A stretch of 64,000 nt of DNA. Source: Thozetella sp. PMI_491 (Eukaryota > Ascomycota > Sordariomycetes > Chaetosphaeriales > Chaetosphaeriaceae). Of this stretch, positions 45,104-56,130 are shown piece after piece. Each line of letters starts with the position of its first letter. The first letter of the stretch is position 1. The position numbers and the translations under genes were made by a program. The notes beneath the pieces were generated by a model, which was given only the letters and a program-made list of their open reading frames with translations, was not told the origin of the DNA and made no database searches. The stretch spans positions 310,001-374,000 of the forward strand of contig MU270022.1 in the NCBI GenBank assembly GCA_021432635.1, written 5' to 3'.

Positions 45104-45949
45104 TTATGGTTTCCTTGCCAGGTAGAAATACAACGAATCAACCATGGGAACTTTCCCTTCAACTGCCTCTTTAGTGAATTCGTCCCGGAACATCTCCTTC
45201 GCATGTACCAAATGGTCGTCTCCAAACACCCTCGCTACAAAAGGTGACTTGGTGACGTACTCGAACTGTTCGTCCGCCTTCTCAAGAGTGAAATGTGTCG
45301 CAGGTTCACCACTAATGTTTTCGATCTCCTGGGCGTCTTCAACAACGAATCCCTCGTCTTCAAGCATCTTAGAAAAGGTATCCTTAGACTTGATCCATGC
45401 TCTAGTCGAGGGGAACTTTGCTCCTAGGAGCGACGCCACTCGCTCCAGAATGACTGCAGATGTGAAGTTGTGCTCGTGGGGAATATCGATCGCCACGTAA
45501 CCGCCAGGCCTGAGGTAGTCCTTCCACATACGTACCACCTCCGAGGGATGATCGAATAGCACAAAGGAATTCGAGCACATGATGATATCAAAGCTCTCCT
45601 TTCGCACTTCCAATGAGTCCAGTGTCCCAAGGTCAGTGACGCTATGGTGTAGCAATGTAATGCGTGGCCCAAGTCTGCCGTCCTTCCCCTTCCGCTCGGC
45701 TGCCTTTGCCAGCATGCCACTGCTAATGTCGACACCAACAACCCTCCCGGATTCACCAACGGCATCCGCCGCGAGGAATGCGTCAAGCCCCGTGCCGCAA
45801 CATAGAGACAGGACTCTGTGACCCGGTTTTATTGGAATTAGCGGGACGAAGCGGCGGGAGTATTTCGGGTGCCATGATAGCTCATAAGTGTCGGCACGAG
45901 CATCGTACACACGGATCGCGATTTCAATTTGCGTCTCAGTATGAGCCAT
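45104..45949 (-). CDS. Class I SAM-dependent methyltransferase
   Basis: Single-exon, 281 aa from the ATG at 45949 (MAHTETQIEIAIRVYDARAD). Motif I VLSLCCGTGLDAFLAADAVG binds SAM, followed by VVGVDISSGMLAKAAERKG (acidic residue binding the ribose) and DIIMCSNSFVLFDHPSEVVR. The UbiE/Methyltransf_25 type fold is clear; the substrate is not. Such stand-alone enzymes occur in secondary metabolism, but no synthase gene is nearby. The GC content is close to that of normal genes although the flanks are AT-rich. Confidence 0.85.
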   Translation of the reverse strand: MAHTETQIEIAIRVYDARADTYELSWHPKYSRRFVPLIPIKPGHRVLSLCCGTGLDAFLAADAVGESGRVVGVDISSGMLAKAAERKGKDGRLGPRITLLHHSVTDLGTLDSLEVRKESFDIIMCSNSFVLFDHPSEVVRMWKDYLRPGGYVAIDIPHEHNFTSAVILERVASLLGAKFPSTRAWIKSKDTFSKMLEDEGFVVEDAQEIENISGEPATHFTLEKADEQFEYVTKSPFVARVFGDDHLVHAKEMFRDEFTKEAVEGKVPMVDSLYFYLARKP

Positions 45950-47115
45950 TTTCAAATACTCGTATCGGATCAGGAAAGACAAGACCCTAGCTTGCTCGGA
46001 GGAAATCCAAAACTGGTCGTGATACCGAGGAAGAAGCCGCACCCTGGAAGCTGGAATTGTTGGCCACAATCAAGTGACGTAGGCAATTTGCGGGGTGACA
46101 AGATGCGGCTATAAGACAGCTGACTCATCAGCGCTTATTCTCCGTTTCTGAAACGGGTGCTCTGCCGGCTAACAACGTTTGACAATGGCTTAAAATTCAT
46201 GTAACTTATTCGCTATTCCTCTCATTTATGATCGATCCTGCTCTTATTAATTATGTCTGTTGGGTGTAGTTGTCTACGTATAGCGCCTAGCCTGCGTGGC
46301 CATCGTAAACCCATTATATCACCAGAGCTCGCTAAGCAAGCATCGATACCTACATACTAAAATTCGGGATCCTCTATCAAAGGATATAGTTGTATATTAA
46401 ATTATTGTTAGATGTTTTCCTGCCGCCGAGCTCTCGAGCATGTTATGAACTCGCGGCTTAGACACACAAGCTAGATGTCTCTGCTTTCGACCTACTAAAA
46501 CGGGCGGCGGCCATCGATCCAAGCCTCGTTCAGCTGTAATTCACGCAAAAAAGTGCTAGCTTACGAAGAAGGTTTGCGCCATCTCTTTTATACAAACTTT
46601 ATCATGAGCAACCCATCACAATCGTTCGAAAACGGGAATGGGCGATGGTGGATGCGGTTAATCCGGAAAATTAGGACGACAGCAGAAGTAGGAAATGTAA
46701 AGTGCCTCATGTAGCCCGGTCATTGGTAGGCTTTTAGTAAAAATATTAAATATTAACCTAATAGTATGAGGCTGGAAACGGCCTGGAAGACAGTGGAACG
46801 CAAATCTGGGAGATCGGCAAAATTGGGCAACCAATGCAGGTGCTACGTAAATTAATCTTTGCCTACAGCCGCAAATATTTAGCCAGCTGATTACACGAGA
46901 TCTGGGCAGCAGCTATGATGAGATAATTCGAGCTAGCGACCTATATCTAGTACCATACTCTCCGCAACTACGTCTCCTAAGTTGTTAATGCATTGCTGCC
47001 TCTACGGTGAGACTACGCCTCGTACCCATTTACCAAACTCTTCCGTAACGACCGCTTCCTCCGCGACTGCAGAAAGACGTCAAATACTAAATAACGGATA
47101 ATAACTGAATTGGAA
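45950..47115. other. AT-rich intergenic region
   Basis: 1.17 kb, with AT-rich runs such as AAATATTAAATATTAACC near 46741-46760. No coding region; looks like decayed or RIP-altered sequence. Confidence 0.45.
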
Positions 47116-47464
47116 ATGCGCCTTTTTTACACAATAAGTATTCTCTTCTGGGCCACTACGGCTCTTGCTGGCCAGTACATCATTGAGCTGGTTCATGTAA
47201 GCCCTTGAATCGAGCTAGTTGCCTAGGCAATTATGCTATTAGCACTGACACATAAGTAACTAGGGCACAGATTTGAAGGAATTCGAGGAACTCGTTGAGC
47301 ATATGGGCGCCAAGGTTATGCAAACTTTCTCTTCAGATGTCCTCTGGGGTGTGGTAGTGTCAACTTCAGGGAATGTGGAAGCGTTGAAGGCATTGCCGGG
47401 GGTTCTGAATGTCTGGGAAGACCAGATCGTGACTATTCCAGATTGCAGAAAGGGACCTTGTTAG
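47116..47464 (+). CDS. Tiny secreted protein with inhibitor I9-like fold
   Basis: Exons 47116-47196 and 47264-47464; 93 aa. Signal peptide MRLFYTISILFWATTALA, then GQYIIELVH joined across the intron to GTDLKEFEELVEHMGAKVMQ. VVVSTSGNVEALKALPGVLN and a beta strand VWEDQIVTIP follow. The order (YIIxL strand, helix, VVVS strand, LKALPGVxxVWxDQ) is that of subtilase propeptides and stand-alone I9 protease inhibitors. It ends CRKGPC with two cysteines. It could be a free protease inhibitor or effector-like protein. A broken subtilase lies 7 kb away, but nothing ties the two together. Confidence 0.75.
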
Positions 47465-48746
47465 GATTCCATAACCGTGGATGGTAGCAGTCTAGATAGC
47501 TTTTGCTTCGGGGTTTGAAATTGGTTTCTAGGCCCATTAAAGACAACTTCAATGATTACAGCCACGATCCAATCCTTACTCCTTAGGCTAGTATATGGCT
47601 CTATGTATTGTCTTGTAGCGGGACCCGAGTTTACCCCCTCGCCTCACCTCGAAAACAGACTGTTTCCGGCGGTCGTCCCTTGAGAGCTAAGAGAGAGCCG
47701 TGCTACCGTTTGCAACCCATACACAACTGCCGAGTCGAAGGATATGGAGATACTGTATGGAGCCTGTGCAGGGATCGTTCTCGGGGGAATCTACCTACAT
47801 AGTTAGAATGAGAGTTTTTCGCCCGGTGGTTAGCGAATCGGCGCAATTGTGGGGAAGCGGCGAAATTGAAGTCTCTGCAATCGAGCTACTTTGCAAGCGG
47901 CTCGACCAGACCGTTGGAGAAGAGAGCTGTGATGCCAAGCTATACTCGGTACTAAATACATAGAGACATCTCGATCTCCATACCTGCTGGCGGGGGGAAA
48001 GGCGGGGATCTCTTGGCAAATCTCTGGGGTCCCCTCACTACTACATAGAGCCTGCGGAGGAGAATAATCTAACCAGACACGGAACACGTCGAACAGCTTG
48101 TCGTATTCTGTTTCCAAGTTTTACAGTTAGTATTCAAGGTAGCAGTCATACCCCATTGACAAGTCGAGGTGGAAATCTCACATGACTCGAACTCCCAGAA
48201 CTCGTCTGCCTTTGCAGATGAAGGTGCTTATAAGAAATCCAATAGCCACTCTCCTAACACATGTAGCGAAAATACAGACTTCCAAAGGCACTAGCCAGTC
48301 GGCCTCAGGGATATTGAGTAGAGCCGGTTGAGATATAATAGAGGATGAAGACGGGGAATGATGCGGAAACTTGGGCCACTAGGAGGCAGCCAAAGCCGGC
48401 ACAACGCCGGCACTCGCTGCCTTAGTTTGATTCGGAGGACACCACGTGGACACCAGGTGCTGGGTAAATGCCGACCGAGCATCGGCCCCGCGATCTTAGC
48501 GTTATCTCCACGAAAGGTCCCACCAGGGCCTGCAGATGGCAGGTATCTTGGCGGTGACCGTCAATCACTTGTGAACCCGGCAATCAGAGAAGGGAAGGAA
48601 AGCAAGGGTGAGCGATGCTGTGGTTTACTCGCTTGCGAAACTATAGAGAACCTGCCGCCCTCGTTCTCAGATCTTGGTAGGCGTTTGCACCCACTTTCTC
48701 ACTATCCCCTCTAGCTCTTTTGTTCCAGTTTTATCCCAAGATAAAG
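47465..48746. other. Intergenic with possible gene debris
   Basis: 1.28 kb upstream of the GH3 gene. On the minus strand at 47960-48117 a short protein-like stretch (KLFDVFRVWLDYSPPQALCS ... TPEICQEIPAFPPASRYGDR) stands out but has no start or continuation, so it may be a gene fragment. Otherwise nothing coding. Confidence 0.35.
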
Positions 48747-50612
48747 ATGCTCACACGACTAGCAGTCATAGCTCTGACTGGCATCATGCTGCCATCCGGC
48801 TCGCTCGGCCTCGCCAGCCCCGGCCATGGAGTCCAGCCACATCAAGGGGCCGTCCCGACGTATAAGAATTCCTCGTGTAGTGTGGACGACCGGGTCGATG
48901 ACCTCCTCAAGCGCATGACCCTAGAAGAAAAGGCCGGTCAGATGTTCCATGCCATGCTATTCCAGGGACCCGACGGCACGCTCGATCCGGGCGATGACAC
49001 TCGGAACAGCACTGAGAACATGCTCGGCGACAAGTTCATGACCCACTTCAACCTGGTCGGAGACATAACGAGCGCCGTGGAAGTAGCCAACTTTGTGAAC
49101 CTGGTCCAGCAAAGGGCCTTGCAGACCCGACTCGGAATCCCTGTGACATTGTCATCCGATCCGCGGCACTCGTCCACCGAGAATCTAGGCACGGGTTTCC
49201 GCGCAGGGAGCTTCTCCCAGTGGCCTGAGACTCCGGGTTTCGCGGCGCTGCGCGATCCGGAGCTAGTACGCAAGTTTGCGGAGGTGGTCCGCGCCGAATA
49301 TATCGCTGTGGGTTTACGCGCCGCCCTCCACCCCCAGGTAGACGTTGCTACGGAGCCGAGATGGGCGCGCAACGGCGGTACCTGGGGCGAAGACGCCGGT
49401 CTCACTTCCGAGCTCATCGTACCTTATATTAAGGGCCTCCAAGGCGAAAAGTTTGGGCCAAATTCCGTCACCACTGTCACAAAGCACTTCCCCGGCGGCG
49501 GTCCGGGCGAGAAAGGCGAGGACTCTCACTTTGTTTATGGGAAGAACAACACATACCCGGGAGACAACCTGCAGTACCACCTAAAGCCGTTCAGGGCCGC
49601 CATCGCAGCTGGTGCACGGCAGATCATGCCAGCATACTCGCGACCGATCAACACTAAGTACCGGCCCGTCTCGTTTGCCTTCAACCGGCAGATCGTGACC
49701 GGACTTCTACGAGAAGATCTTGGCTTCGACGGTATTGTTCTTACCGACTGGGGTCTCATCACGGATGCTGTTATTCGTGGTCAATTCATGCCCGCTCGCG
49801 CTTGGGGTCTCGAGAACACCACCGACCTGGAGAGGGCGGAGATGATCTTGGAGGCTGGCTGCGATCAGTTTGGCGGTGAGGATCGCCCTGAACTTATTGT
49901 GGAGCTTGTACAAAAGGGGCTTATCACCGAGGAGCGCATCAACCACTCGGTACGAAAGCTGCTTAAAGAGAAGTTCCTCCTCGGCCTCTTTGACAACCCA
50001 TTCGTAGACCCAGAGGCAGCTACTGGCGTCGTCGGCAAGGCAGAGTTCGTTCAACTCGGCCTAGAGACCCAGCGCCGCTCGTACACTCTGATCACCAACA
50101 AAGACAACGTTCTTCCTCTCCGGGAATTAACACCGTACACTAAGTTCTACATTGAAGGATTCAATAGCACTTTCATGACCGAGCGTAACCTCACGGTGGT
50201 GGAGACACCAGAGGAGGCCGACATTGCGTTGATGCGCTTCAATGCCCCTTACCATGCCCGCACCGGTGGCTTCGAGTCCGCTTTCCACAGCGGCTCGCTC
50301 GAATTCTACGACGATGAGAAGGTTCGCCAGGCCGCCATATACGCCAAGGTGCCGACTATAGTTGATGTCACCCTTGATCGGCCAGCTGCTATTCCCGAGG
50401 TCTTTGGAGCCACGGCCGCAGTCCTAGGAAGCTATGGAAGCAACACCGAGGCATTCTTAGACGTGGTACTCGGCGTAGCAAAGCCCGAGGGAAAGCTGCC
50501 GTGGGATCTTCCTCGGTCCCAGGCCGCTGCGGAGGCTTCCATGGAGGATGTGCCGTTCGATACGGAAGACCCTGTCTTCAAGTATGGCCATGGGCTGAGT
50601 TACGCGCTATAA
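48747..50612 (+). CDS. Secreted GH3 glycoside hydrolase
   Basis: Intronless, 621 aa from the ATG at 48747. Signal peptide MLTRLAVIALTGIMLPSGSLGLA. The GH3 N-terminal barrel has VDDLLKRMTLEEKAGQMFH, the KHFPGGGP motif and GFDGIVLTDWGLITDAV, with the predicted nucleophile D334. A C-terminal alpha/beta domain follows (ITNKDNVLPL ... LGSYGSN ... GKLPWDLP) and the protein ends PVFKYGHGLSYAL. There is no fibronectin-III domain, unlike classic fungal beta-glucosidases. Lack of introns and the short architecture recall bacterial GH3 enzymes, so ancient transfer is possible. Substrate is likely a beta-glucoside or related glycoside; not resolvable here. Convergent with the MFS gene. Confidence 0.9.
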   Translation: MLTRLAVIALTGIMLPSGSLGLASPGHGVQPHQGAVPTYKNSSCSVDDRVDDLLKRMTLEEKAGQMFHAMLFQGPDGTLDPGDDTRNSTENMLGDKFMTHFNLVGDITSAVEVANFVNLVQQRALQTRLGIPVTLSSDPRHSSTENLGTGFRAGSFSQWPETPGFAALRDPELVRKFAEVVRAEYIAVGLRAALHPQVDVATEPRWARNGGTWGEDAGLTSELIVPYIKGLQGEKFGPNSVTTVTKHFPGGGPGEKGEDSHFVYGKNNTYPGDNLQYHLKPFRAAIAAGARQIMPAYSRPINTKYRPVSFAFNRQIVTGLLREDLGFDGIVLTDWGLITDAVIRGQFMPARAWGLENTTDLERAEMILEAGCDQFGGEDRPELIVELVQKGLITEERINHSVRKLLKEKFLLGLFDNPFVDPEAATGVVGKAEFVQLGLETQRRSYTLITNKDNVLPLRELTPYTKFYIEGFNSTFMTERNLTVVETPEEADIALMRFNAPYHARTGGFESAFHSGSLEFYDDEKVRQAAIYAKVPTIVDVTLDRPAAIPEVFGATAAVLGSYGSNTEAFLDVVLGVAKPEGKLPWDLPRSQAAAEASMEDVPFDTEDPVFKYGHGLSYAL

Positions 50613-50797
50613 ATCGGTGATAAACTACAGGCACTAAGCAAATACTAGCATGAGTATATTTGACTAGACGCAAGTGGTGGGCATTGAGGGGTTTGCGAGA
50701 CGTTTATGATTTGCTGTACCTAGAAGCATAATATAAACTCAACTAATCGCAAATAATGTGACTTCTTTGTTTCGCCTACTAGCTATTTTCCTAACTC

Positions 50798-52567
50798 CTA
50801 TGGAGGCTGTTTGCCTGGTGCAGTGCTCTTCTCCGATGACTTCAGCGAAAGCCTGTCCATGAGGATAGGCCCAGCAACAGATACTACACAGACGATAAAA
50901 GCAACAAAAAATATTCGCATCAGGGCATCGTTGTATGCGTCCAGAACGGCAGGCAGTTGATGTGGTGGGACGTTGTCGGAGAGGGTGGCAAGGCCATTAT
51001 CGATAATGGCGGTGACGTTGGCTTGCGGAACATTAGAAGCCAGATTCTTGACGAGCTTGTTCTGAAAGACGTTTTGGCCCACAGTCAAAAAAATAGCAGA
51101 AGAGAGCGTCTGCATGAATCCCACAATGGATGTGGCCATGGCGATGTCCTCATCGGGGACGGCAACCTGGGCAACGAGCACTACATTCTGGGAACCTATA
51201 CCCGCACCAGCTGCGAGTAGCACCTGATACCCGAACCAAGCCCAAATCATGGAATTAACTCGAAGAGTGCAGAGAAGGCCCCCGGCGATAGCGCTAAGAA
51301 TGGAAGAGACGACAAGCAACGGGCCGAGCATCCCCAGCACAGTAGCTAGGGCGCCACCGACCATAGAGAATATGACCATTCCAAGGATACTTGGGAGATT
51401 CATGAGGCCAGATTGGGTAGCCGAAGCCCCTTTCACCGCTTGAAACCAGACTGGCAGGTAATAAGAATAGATGAAAAGGGCACCGCTGATGCACGCGCCA
51501 TACCATACACTCCCTAGGATATTCTTATTTCTTAGAATATGCAATGGGATGGTTGCGCGTTCCTTTTGCCAGAGCTGGATAGCGCAGAAGATGACAGCTA
51601 GGATGCCGAAGACAACCCACAGAGCAATGATTCGCCAATCCTTCCAAGGGTATTTAGATCCACCCCACTGCATGGCAAGGAGTAGGGAGACGATACAGGG
51701 GACAAAGAAGAGGAGACCGGGCAGATCGAACATTTTGATCTGCTCCCGCCAGGGCACGCGAGGTTGCGCACCTTTTTCGTTGGGTACGAAGAGGACCAAA
51801 AGTACAACAGCGATAACACCGAAGGGCAAGTTGATGTAGAAGCACCACCGCCATGAGAGGTGATCGGTGAAGATTCCGCCCCAGCTATGATGAGGTTAGA
51901 TTGGCTTCGGATCAAATAACTGCAGAAACTTCTCACAGAGGACCAGCGACACTAGCAAGGCCATGCATGCTTGACAACACTCCGGTATATACCGGCCGCA
52001 ATCGAAGAGGTACCGCGGTTGATAAAATGATGATAGCACCCGAGAAGATACCAGCAGCTCCTAGCCCGGACACGGTTCGGCCGACAATGAGTATCGTAGA
52101 TGATGTGGAGACGGCGGCGACTAAAGAGCCTGCTTCAAAGACAACGACGCCAAGCACAAAGACCCATTTCAAGGAATAGGTCGTATACAAGCGACCGTAG
52201 AGGAGCTGCACGGAGCAGACGGCGAAGAGGTACGAGCTTCCGTACCACGCCACATCGCCTAAAGAGTCGAACTCGGTAGTGATGCGAGGAATAGCGGTAG
52301 CAAGAATGGTGCTATCCTGGAAAGGAAAAGGTAAGAAAAAGGCAAATGTTTATGTAGTTGACAACGGCAGCGTCTCACCAAAGAAACGAGAAACATGGCC
52401 CCACAAAGGGCTATGGTCAAGAGAACTGACTGCCAGAATGGAGGGTATATTTGGTCGACTTTTTCACCCGGCGCCTGGCCGGCAGCATCCTCGTTCATTT
52501 CATATTCTGACCTTCCTGAGTCCGAGAACTCGTGGAGGTCTTTGCTGTGGTCTGTAGGGCAGTGCAT
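50798..52567 (-). CDS. MFS transporter, DHA2 (14-TM) type
   Basis: Plasma-membrane drug/proton antiporter-like protein. Exons 52567-52379, 52316-51937, 51884-50798; 551 aa. Acidic cytosolic N-terminus, then TM1 (QSVLLTIALCGAMFLVSL) joined across intron 1 to DSTILATAIPRITTEF, a DHA signature. Later: GRTVSGLGAAGIFSGA, and WGGIFTDHLSWRWCFYINLP, a conserved motif-C/TM5-6 region joined across intron 2. About 14 hydrophobic segments and a Ser/Lys tail. Resembles efflux pumps of toxin and secondary-metabolite clusters, but no cluster is visible here. The start at 52567 is the first ATG in frame. Confidence 0.93.
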
Positions 52568-54440
52568 GGTGACTTCACTGCGGGTGGCTTGTATTTTTGC
52601 ATTGATTTTAAAGTTGAGTGGAGAATGATCGCGGGCGTGACCAGAAATCTCGAGATGCAAAGCGTGATCTCGCCGGTGGACGTGGAGGGCGGAAGACGTG
52701 GGCTTGTTTATTGGAACCCCAGTGGTCGGTCACCGAGGGGTAAGTGGCGATGTCCTCGAATGATATCGCGATAGGATTTGCTCTCCAAGAGATCTCGCCC
52801 TCCTAAGGGACATTCGATGACGTGGAGTCTGAGGACTCGGGGTCTCATCTGGGAGTGGTAGTTAGCTCCCCCCTGTTAGAAGGTGGTTAATACTCCTGCT
52901 AGCCTATCTTCAAATTCCAATGTAGGCCCTGCAGTGATTGGATCGGTCTCAGGGGAAAGGTGAAAGTCCGTCCACACAGCGACGTATCCTTCGTAGGGGA
53001 GATCAGGAGGTTAGGAAAGTGCTTCACAATTCTTCCCAATTGTTATGTCCAAGGTCCTCGAGGAATTCGCAGTAAGTAGTACACGGCATAGCTATCCAAC
53101 TATCCAGGTAGGTGCTTAGTACTCCAAATCACATTTTAGGAAATATGGATCTTTGTCGGAGAAGGACCGGCTGAAGGAGTCTCCTGGCTCCATGTAGGAC
53201 GAGCCCAACACATGCCAGTAACGGGCGAGACATATCAACATACTTTGACTCATCTTGGATCGGAGGAATGTTCTTTTACCCCATACAGCATGGCGACTTT
53301 TCTTACCTGACTAGCCCATAAACGTGGATCAAAGCGGGTCCCGGGTCACACACATCTCGACCTTGGTCTAGACGTCCCCCGTCGCTAGGATTCTGGATGT
53401 TCTTCTTACTGAAAAGCAGACTCCTTAGTGTTCGGGTTGGGAAGAATACGCCCTGTACCTGGGATGTCTTTTCAGACTGATTGAAGATGGTGGGACTAGT
53501 TCACTATCGATCATCTGCTTTTTATACCTTTACTGGGGTTTATAGTGCGTTCTCTCAGTCTGTGCTTGGGAAGGATAGGATAGGTGACTATGCTGCATAT
53601 CTCCTGGAGATGGAAAATGCCTTAGACGGTGGCGCTAGCTAAACTGAGTATATTGGGATTTGACAAAAGATTCAACCTCTGCCGATCTGTGCAACGTGGA
53701 TTCGGCCTTGGCATGCTGACATAGTAGGGCCGAGATTTCGGACATCTTCGCCTTATAGGGGCAGGATGAAAAACCCAGCCTTCTTCGGTAACCGACGATC
53801 ATATATTCGTCCGGCTCCGGTCACAGTTGCAACAACCTCAGCTGCTTAGTAGCCGACCTTTGTGGTTTTACCAAGCCAAGTGTGATCAAGTTTCTGCGAT
53901 ACTCTCGAACCAGCAGCCAACATTCATGCGGATTTGTTAGCAATTTGCCGTATTGAAATTCGACTGAAGTCTTGGCCATCTTAGCAACAGGGGAAGTCTA
54001 GACTAAGGTCGAGATGATGGCTTTGATGTGATAGCCGATGTAAGGAGTGGGTTGGATCGGCCCGGGTCAATTTCATGACTAATGGTCCGATTAAGAAGCA
54101 ATTAGGTGATCGAAAGTCTAGCTGGCCTTTTGATGACGTTGATGCGTTCTCTTCGTGGATTTCTTACGGCAAAACGTTCCCTAAGTGGCGAAACGGGCTG
54201 CCTCTCCGGTCAGGCCATGCATTGTGTTGAATTCTTATTTAATTGTGCGCATGATCTCTCCATATTTCAAGTCTCTGATTATATCGAGGTAAGTAGATTC
54301 ATTGTTTAATCACAAAGCCGCTTTCTCTTGACAAAATACCTCGAGGGGTGTTGGATCTTGTCTGCTTTACCTTTCATCTCTCAGTCCGGTCCGCGAAGTG
54401 CCGGTAGGCCAGTCATATTGCTGCGCTATCAAGCACCTGC
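52568..54440. other. AT-rich, gene-free part of the relic island
   Basis: 1.9 kb with frequent stops in all frames, typical of RIP-altered sequence. The first few hundred bases are the MFS promoter. I could not identify the parent sequence. Confidence 0.45.
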
Positions 54441-54444
54441 TCAC

Positions 54445-55390
54445 ATATTAAGCGAAATTGAGGCCGTTAGGCGTAGCTGCGAGCAACATTGAAGGTACTG
54501 GGGACCTTGTACTGCTAGTCCTTAATGTTCTGCCGGTCGGCCTAGTGGCGTAGCGTGCACGTAAGAATTTATATAAGCCGTTGGGGATGCTAGCCGTGTT
54601 TGTGAATACACTGTCGACTGAGAAGTTGAAGGTAGGCGCGATGGCGGCCCAACGGGGGAGGCGCTGATAAGGCTGCCCTAGATCTGTTAACGGAGATAGC
54701 CTATCCATTTGTTTGAGCCGGCCACAGGAGGTTAGGTCCAACAATTGGGACTCTAAATCGGCTCCACTAGGTTGAAGCTGAGCTTACGGGTGCGGAAGAA
54801 CAAATTCTACTGTACTCTGGAAGCGTTGGCTAAGTCTATAAGGCTAGAATTTGCACCATCCTTTAGCTCTGCGTGGTTTTTATCAGTGGATTGCACCGGG
54901 GTCCCGTCTTTGTCATATGTGGTTTGGTCTCTGATACTGCCGGATACGCCTAGTTAAGGGGTGGGTAGAGGCTCGTCGTTCTCGCCCATGGTGAAGGCCT
55001 TGCCGCCGTAAATAGGAAGCTGGGCAGCATCAAGACCTGCCGGCTTGGTAAACCGGACTCGTACTCCACCTGCTGCTCCGGCTGCCACCTTGACATAAGA
55101 TTTCGAGACGGTCACACTAGCCACAGTTAAGTTTTACTAGGGCATATAGGGACAGAAGCCATCGGTATGGGGTCGTTCTTGCCAGGATCCGTGTACATCA
55201 AACTCCCAAGTTAGTGGGGAAATATATATGTCACCTCGCGATCCCCCGTGTTTTGATCTCAATCTCGTGGTTGGCTAGAAAGGTTGTCAAGTCATTAAGA
55301 TGTATGATGGACGGGGCGGTTTCTCTGCGGTAATCTACCGCCTCGATAGCGTTGACCAAGCCGGCACCCTGCTCGACTATAGATGCTAGA
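54445..55390 (-). pseudogene. Relic of a secreted subtilisin-like protease (C-terminal half)
   Basis: Minus-strand fragments in order match the C-terminal region of large fungal/bacterial subtilases. They are IVEQGAGLVNAIEAV, APSIIHLNDLTTFLANHEIE, LTVASVTVSKSYVKVAAGAA, VRFTKPAGLDAAQLPIYGGK, and GQPYQRLPRWAA ... SIPNGLYKFLRARYATR near the end. The peptidase domain with the catalytic Ser is missing; only Fn3-like and terminal parts remain. Frames change between fragments and stops interrupt, e.g. after KTRGIAR near 55230 and before the NLTVAS stretch near 55135, mostly TAG/TAA/TGA of the kind made by C-to-T change. Gene debris, no product expected. Confidence 0.7.
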
Positions 55391-55439
55391 GTATCACTGC
55401 ACTGGATTTAAGCGAGGCCTATAGATATAGGACTGAAAG

Positions 55440-56130
55440 GATCTCATGGGTGCGCGTCACTCTCATCCGCCATGATCAGATGCACAAAAGAAGCCGGGAA
55501 AGGGGCTGCCAGCTGAGAACCAGCTCTGCCAGGAGCAACTCGCCAGGCCACCGAGCCCAGGAACCGGAATCGCTTGCCGAGTGCCCGATTAGAGACCGGG
55601 AGTAGAGAGGTTTCCACCATGCGGTGATCCGTCTCGAAGCCTCGAACAGCCAAGACCGCACAATGGTCAATACGAGAGACCAGCTGCCTGCTGACAAATG
55701 TAAGATCGATGGTGGAGCAATACCGGCCGTCCTCCTCGGTTGAGCGTGAATAGGTGATGACTCTAGGGGGCGTAACACACTTCATGTCGGCAAGTTCGCT
55801 CAGTCGAGCCAAGCCAGCCTCTCCCCGTCCTAGCAAGCCTTGCCAACACGGGCTCCGCCCCAAAGCGGGTGGTGCAAGTTGAAATCGCCAAGCAGTAGGT
55901 CTGCATCGCCGGTCATGCAAGTGCTAGAGAGGGCGTCGATGTTAATATTTTTTATTGCGATTGTATAGATTGTGAATGGAGATTTTGCCGATCGAGGTGT
56001 TGAGAGAAAGGGTGGCCACCAGGTCATCGCAATCGTCTCGCACACTTACGCTCCAATCGCTGAGTGGGATCGTGTTCGCGACATAGAAAGCCACCGCTGC
56101 GAGGCAAAAAGCCGAAACTTTCTTCTGCGA
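55440..56130 (-). mobile_element. Broken LINE endonuclease fragment (Tad1/I-like)
   Basis: Minus-strand pieces of an apurinic-type endonuclease of a non-LTR retrotransposon. They read DLVATLSLNTSIGKISIHNL then YN (56000 region), DADLLLGDFNLHHPLWGG (55860-55915), and STIDLTFVSRQL ... GFETDHRMV (55610-55710). These are the IHNxYN, GDFN-HHPxWG and TDHR blocks of the EN domain. The three blocks lie in different frames, so at least two frameshifts separate them, and stops occur. No reverse transcriptase follows in the window. It directly abuts the subtilase relic on the same strand. Confidence 0.75.

Noticed and set aside
47830-48117. Protein-like minus-strand stretch
   Set aside because: Looks less random than its surroundings, but there is no start, splice site or known family, so only mentioned in the interval entry.
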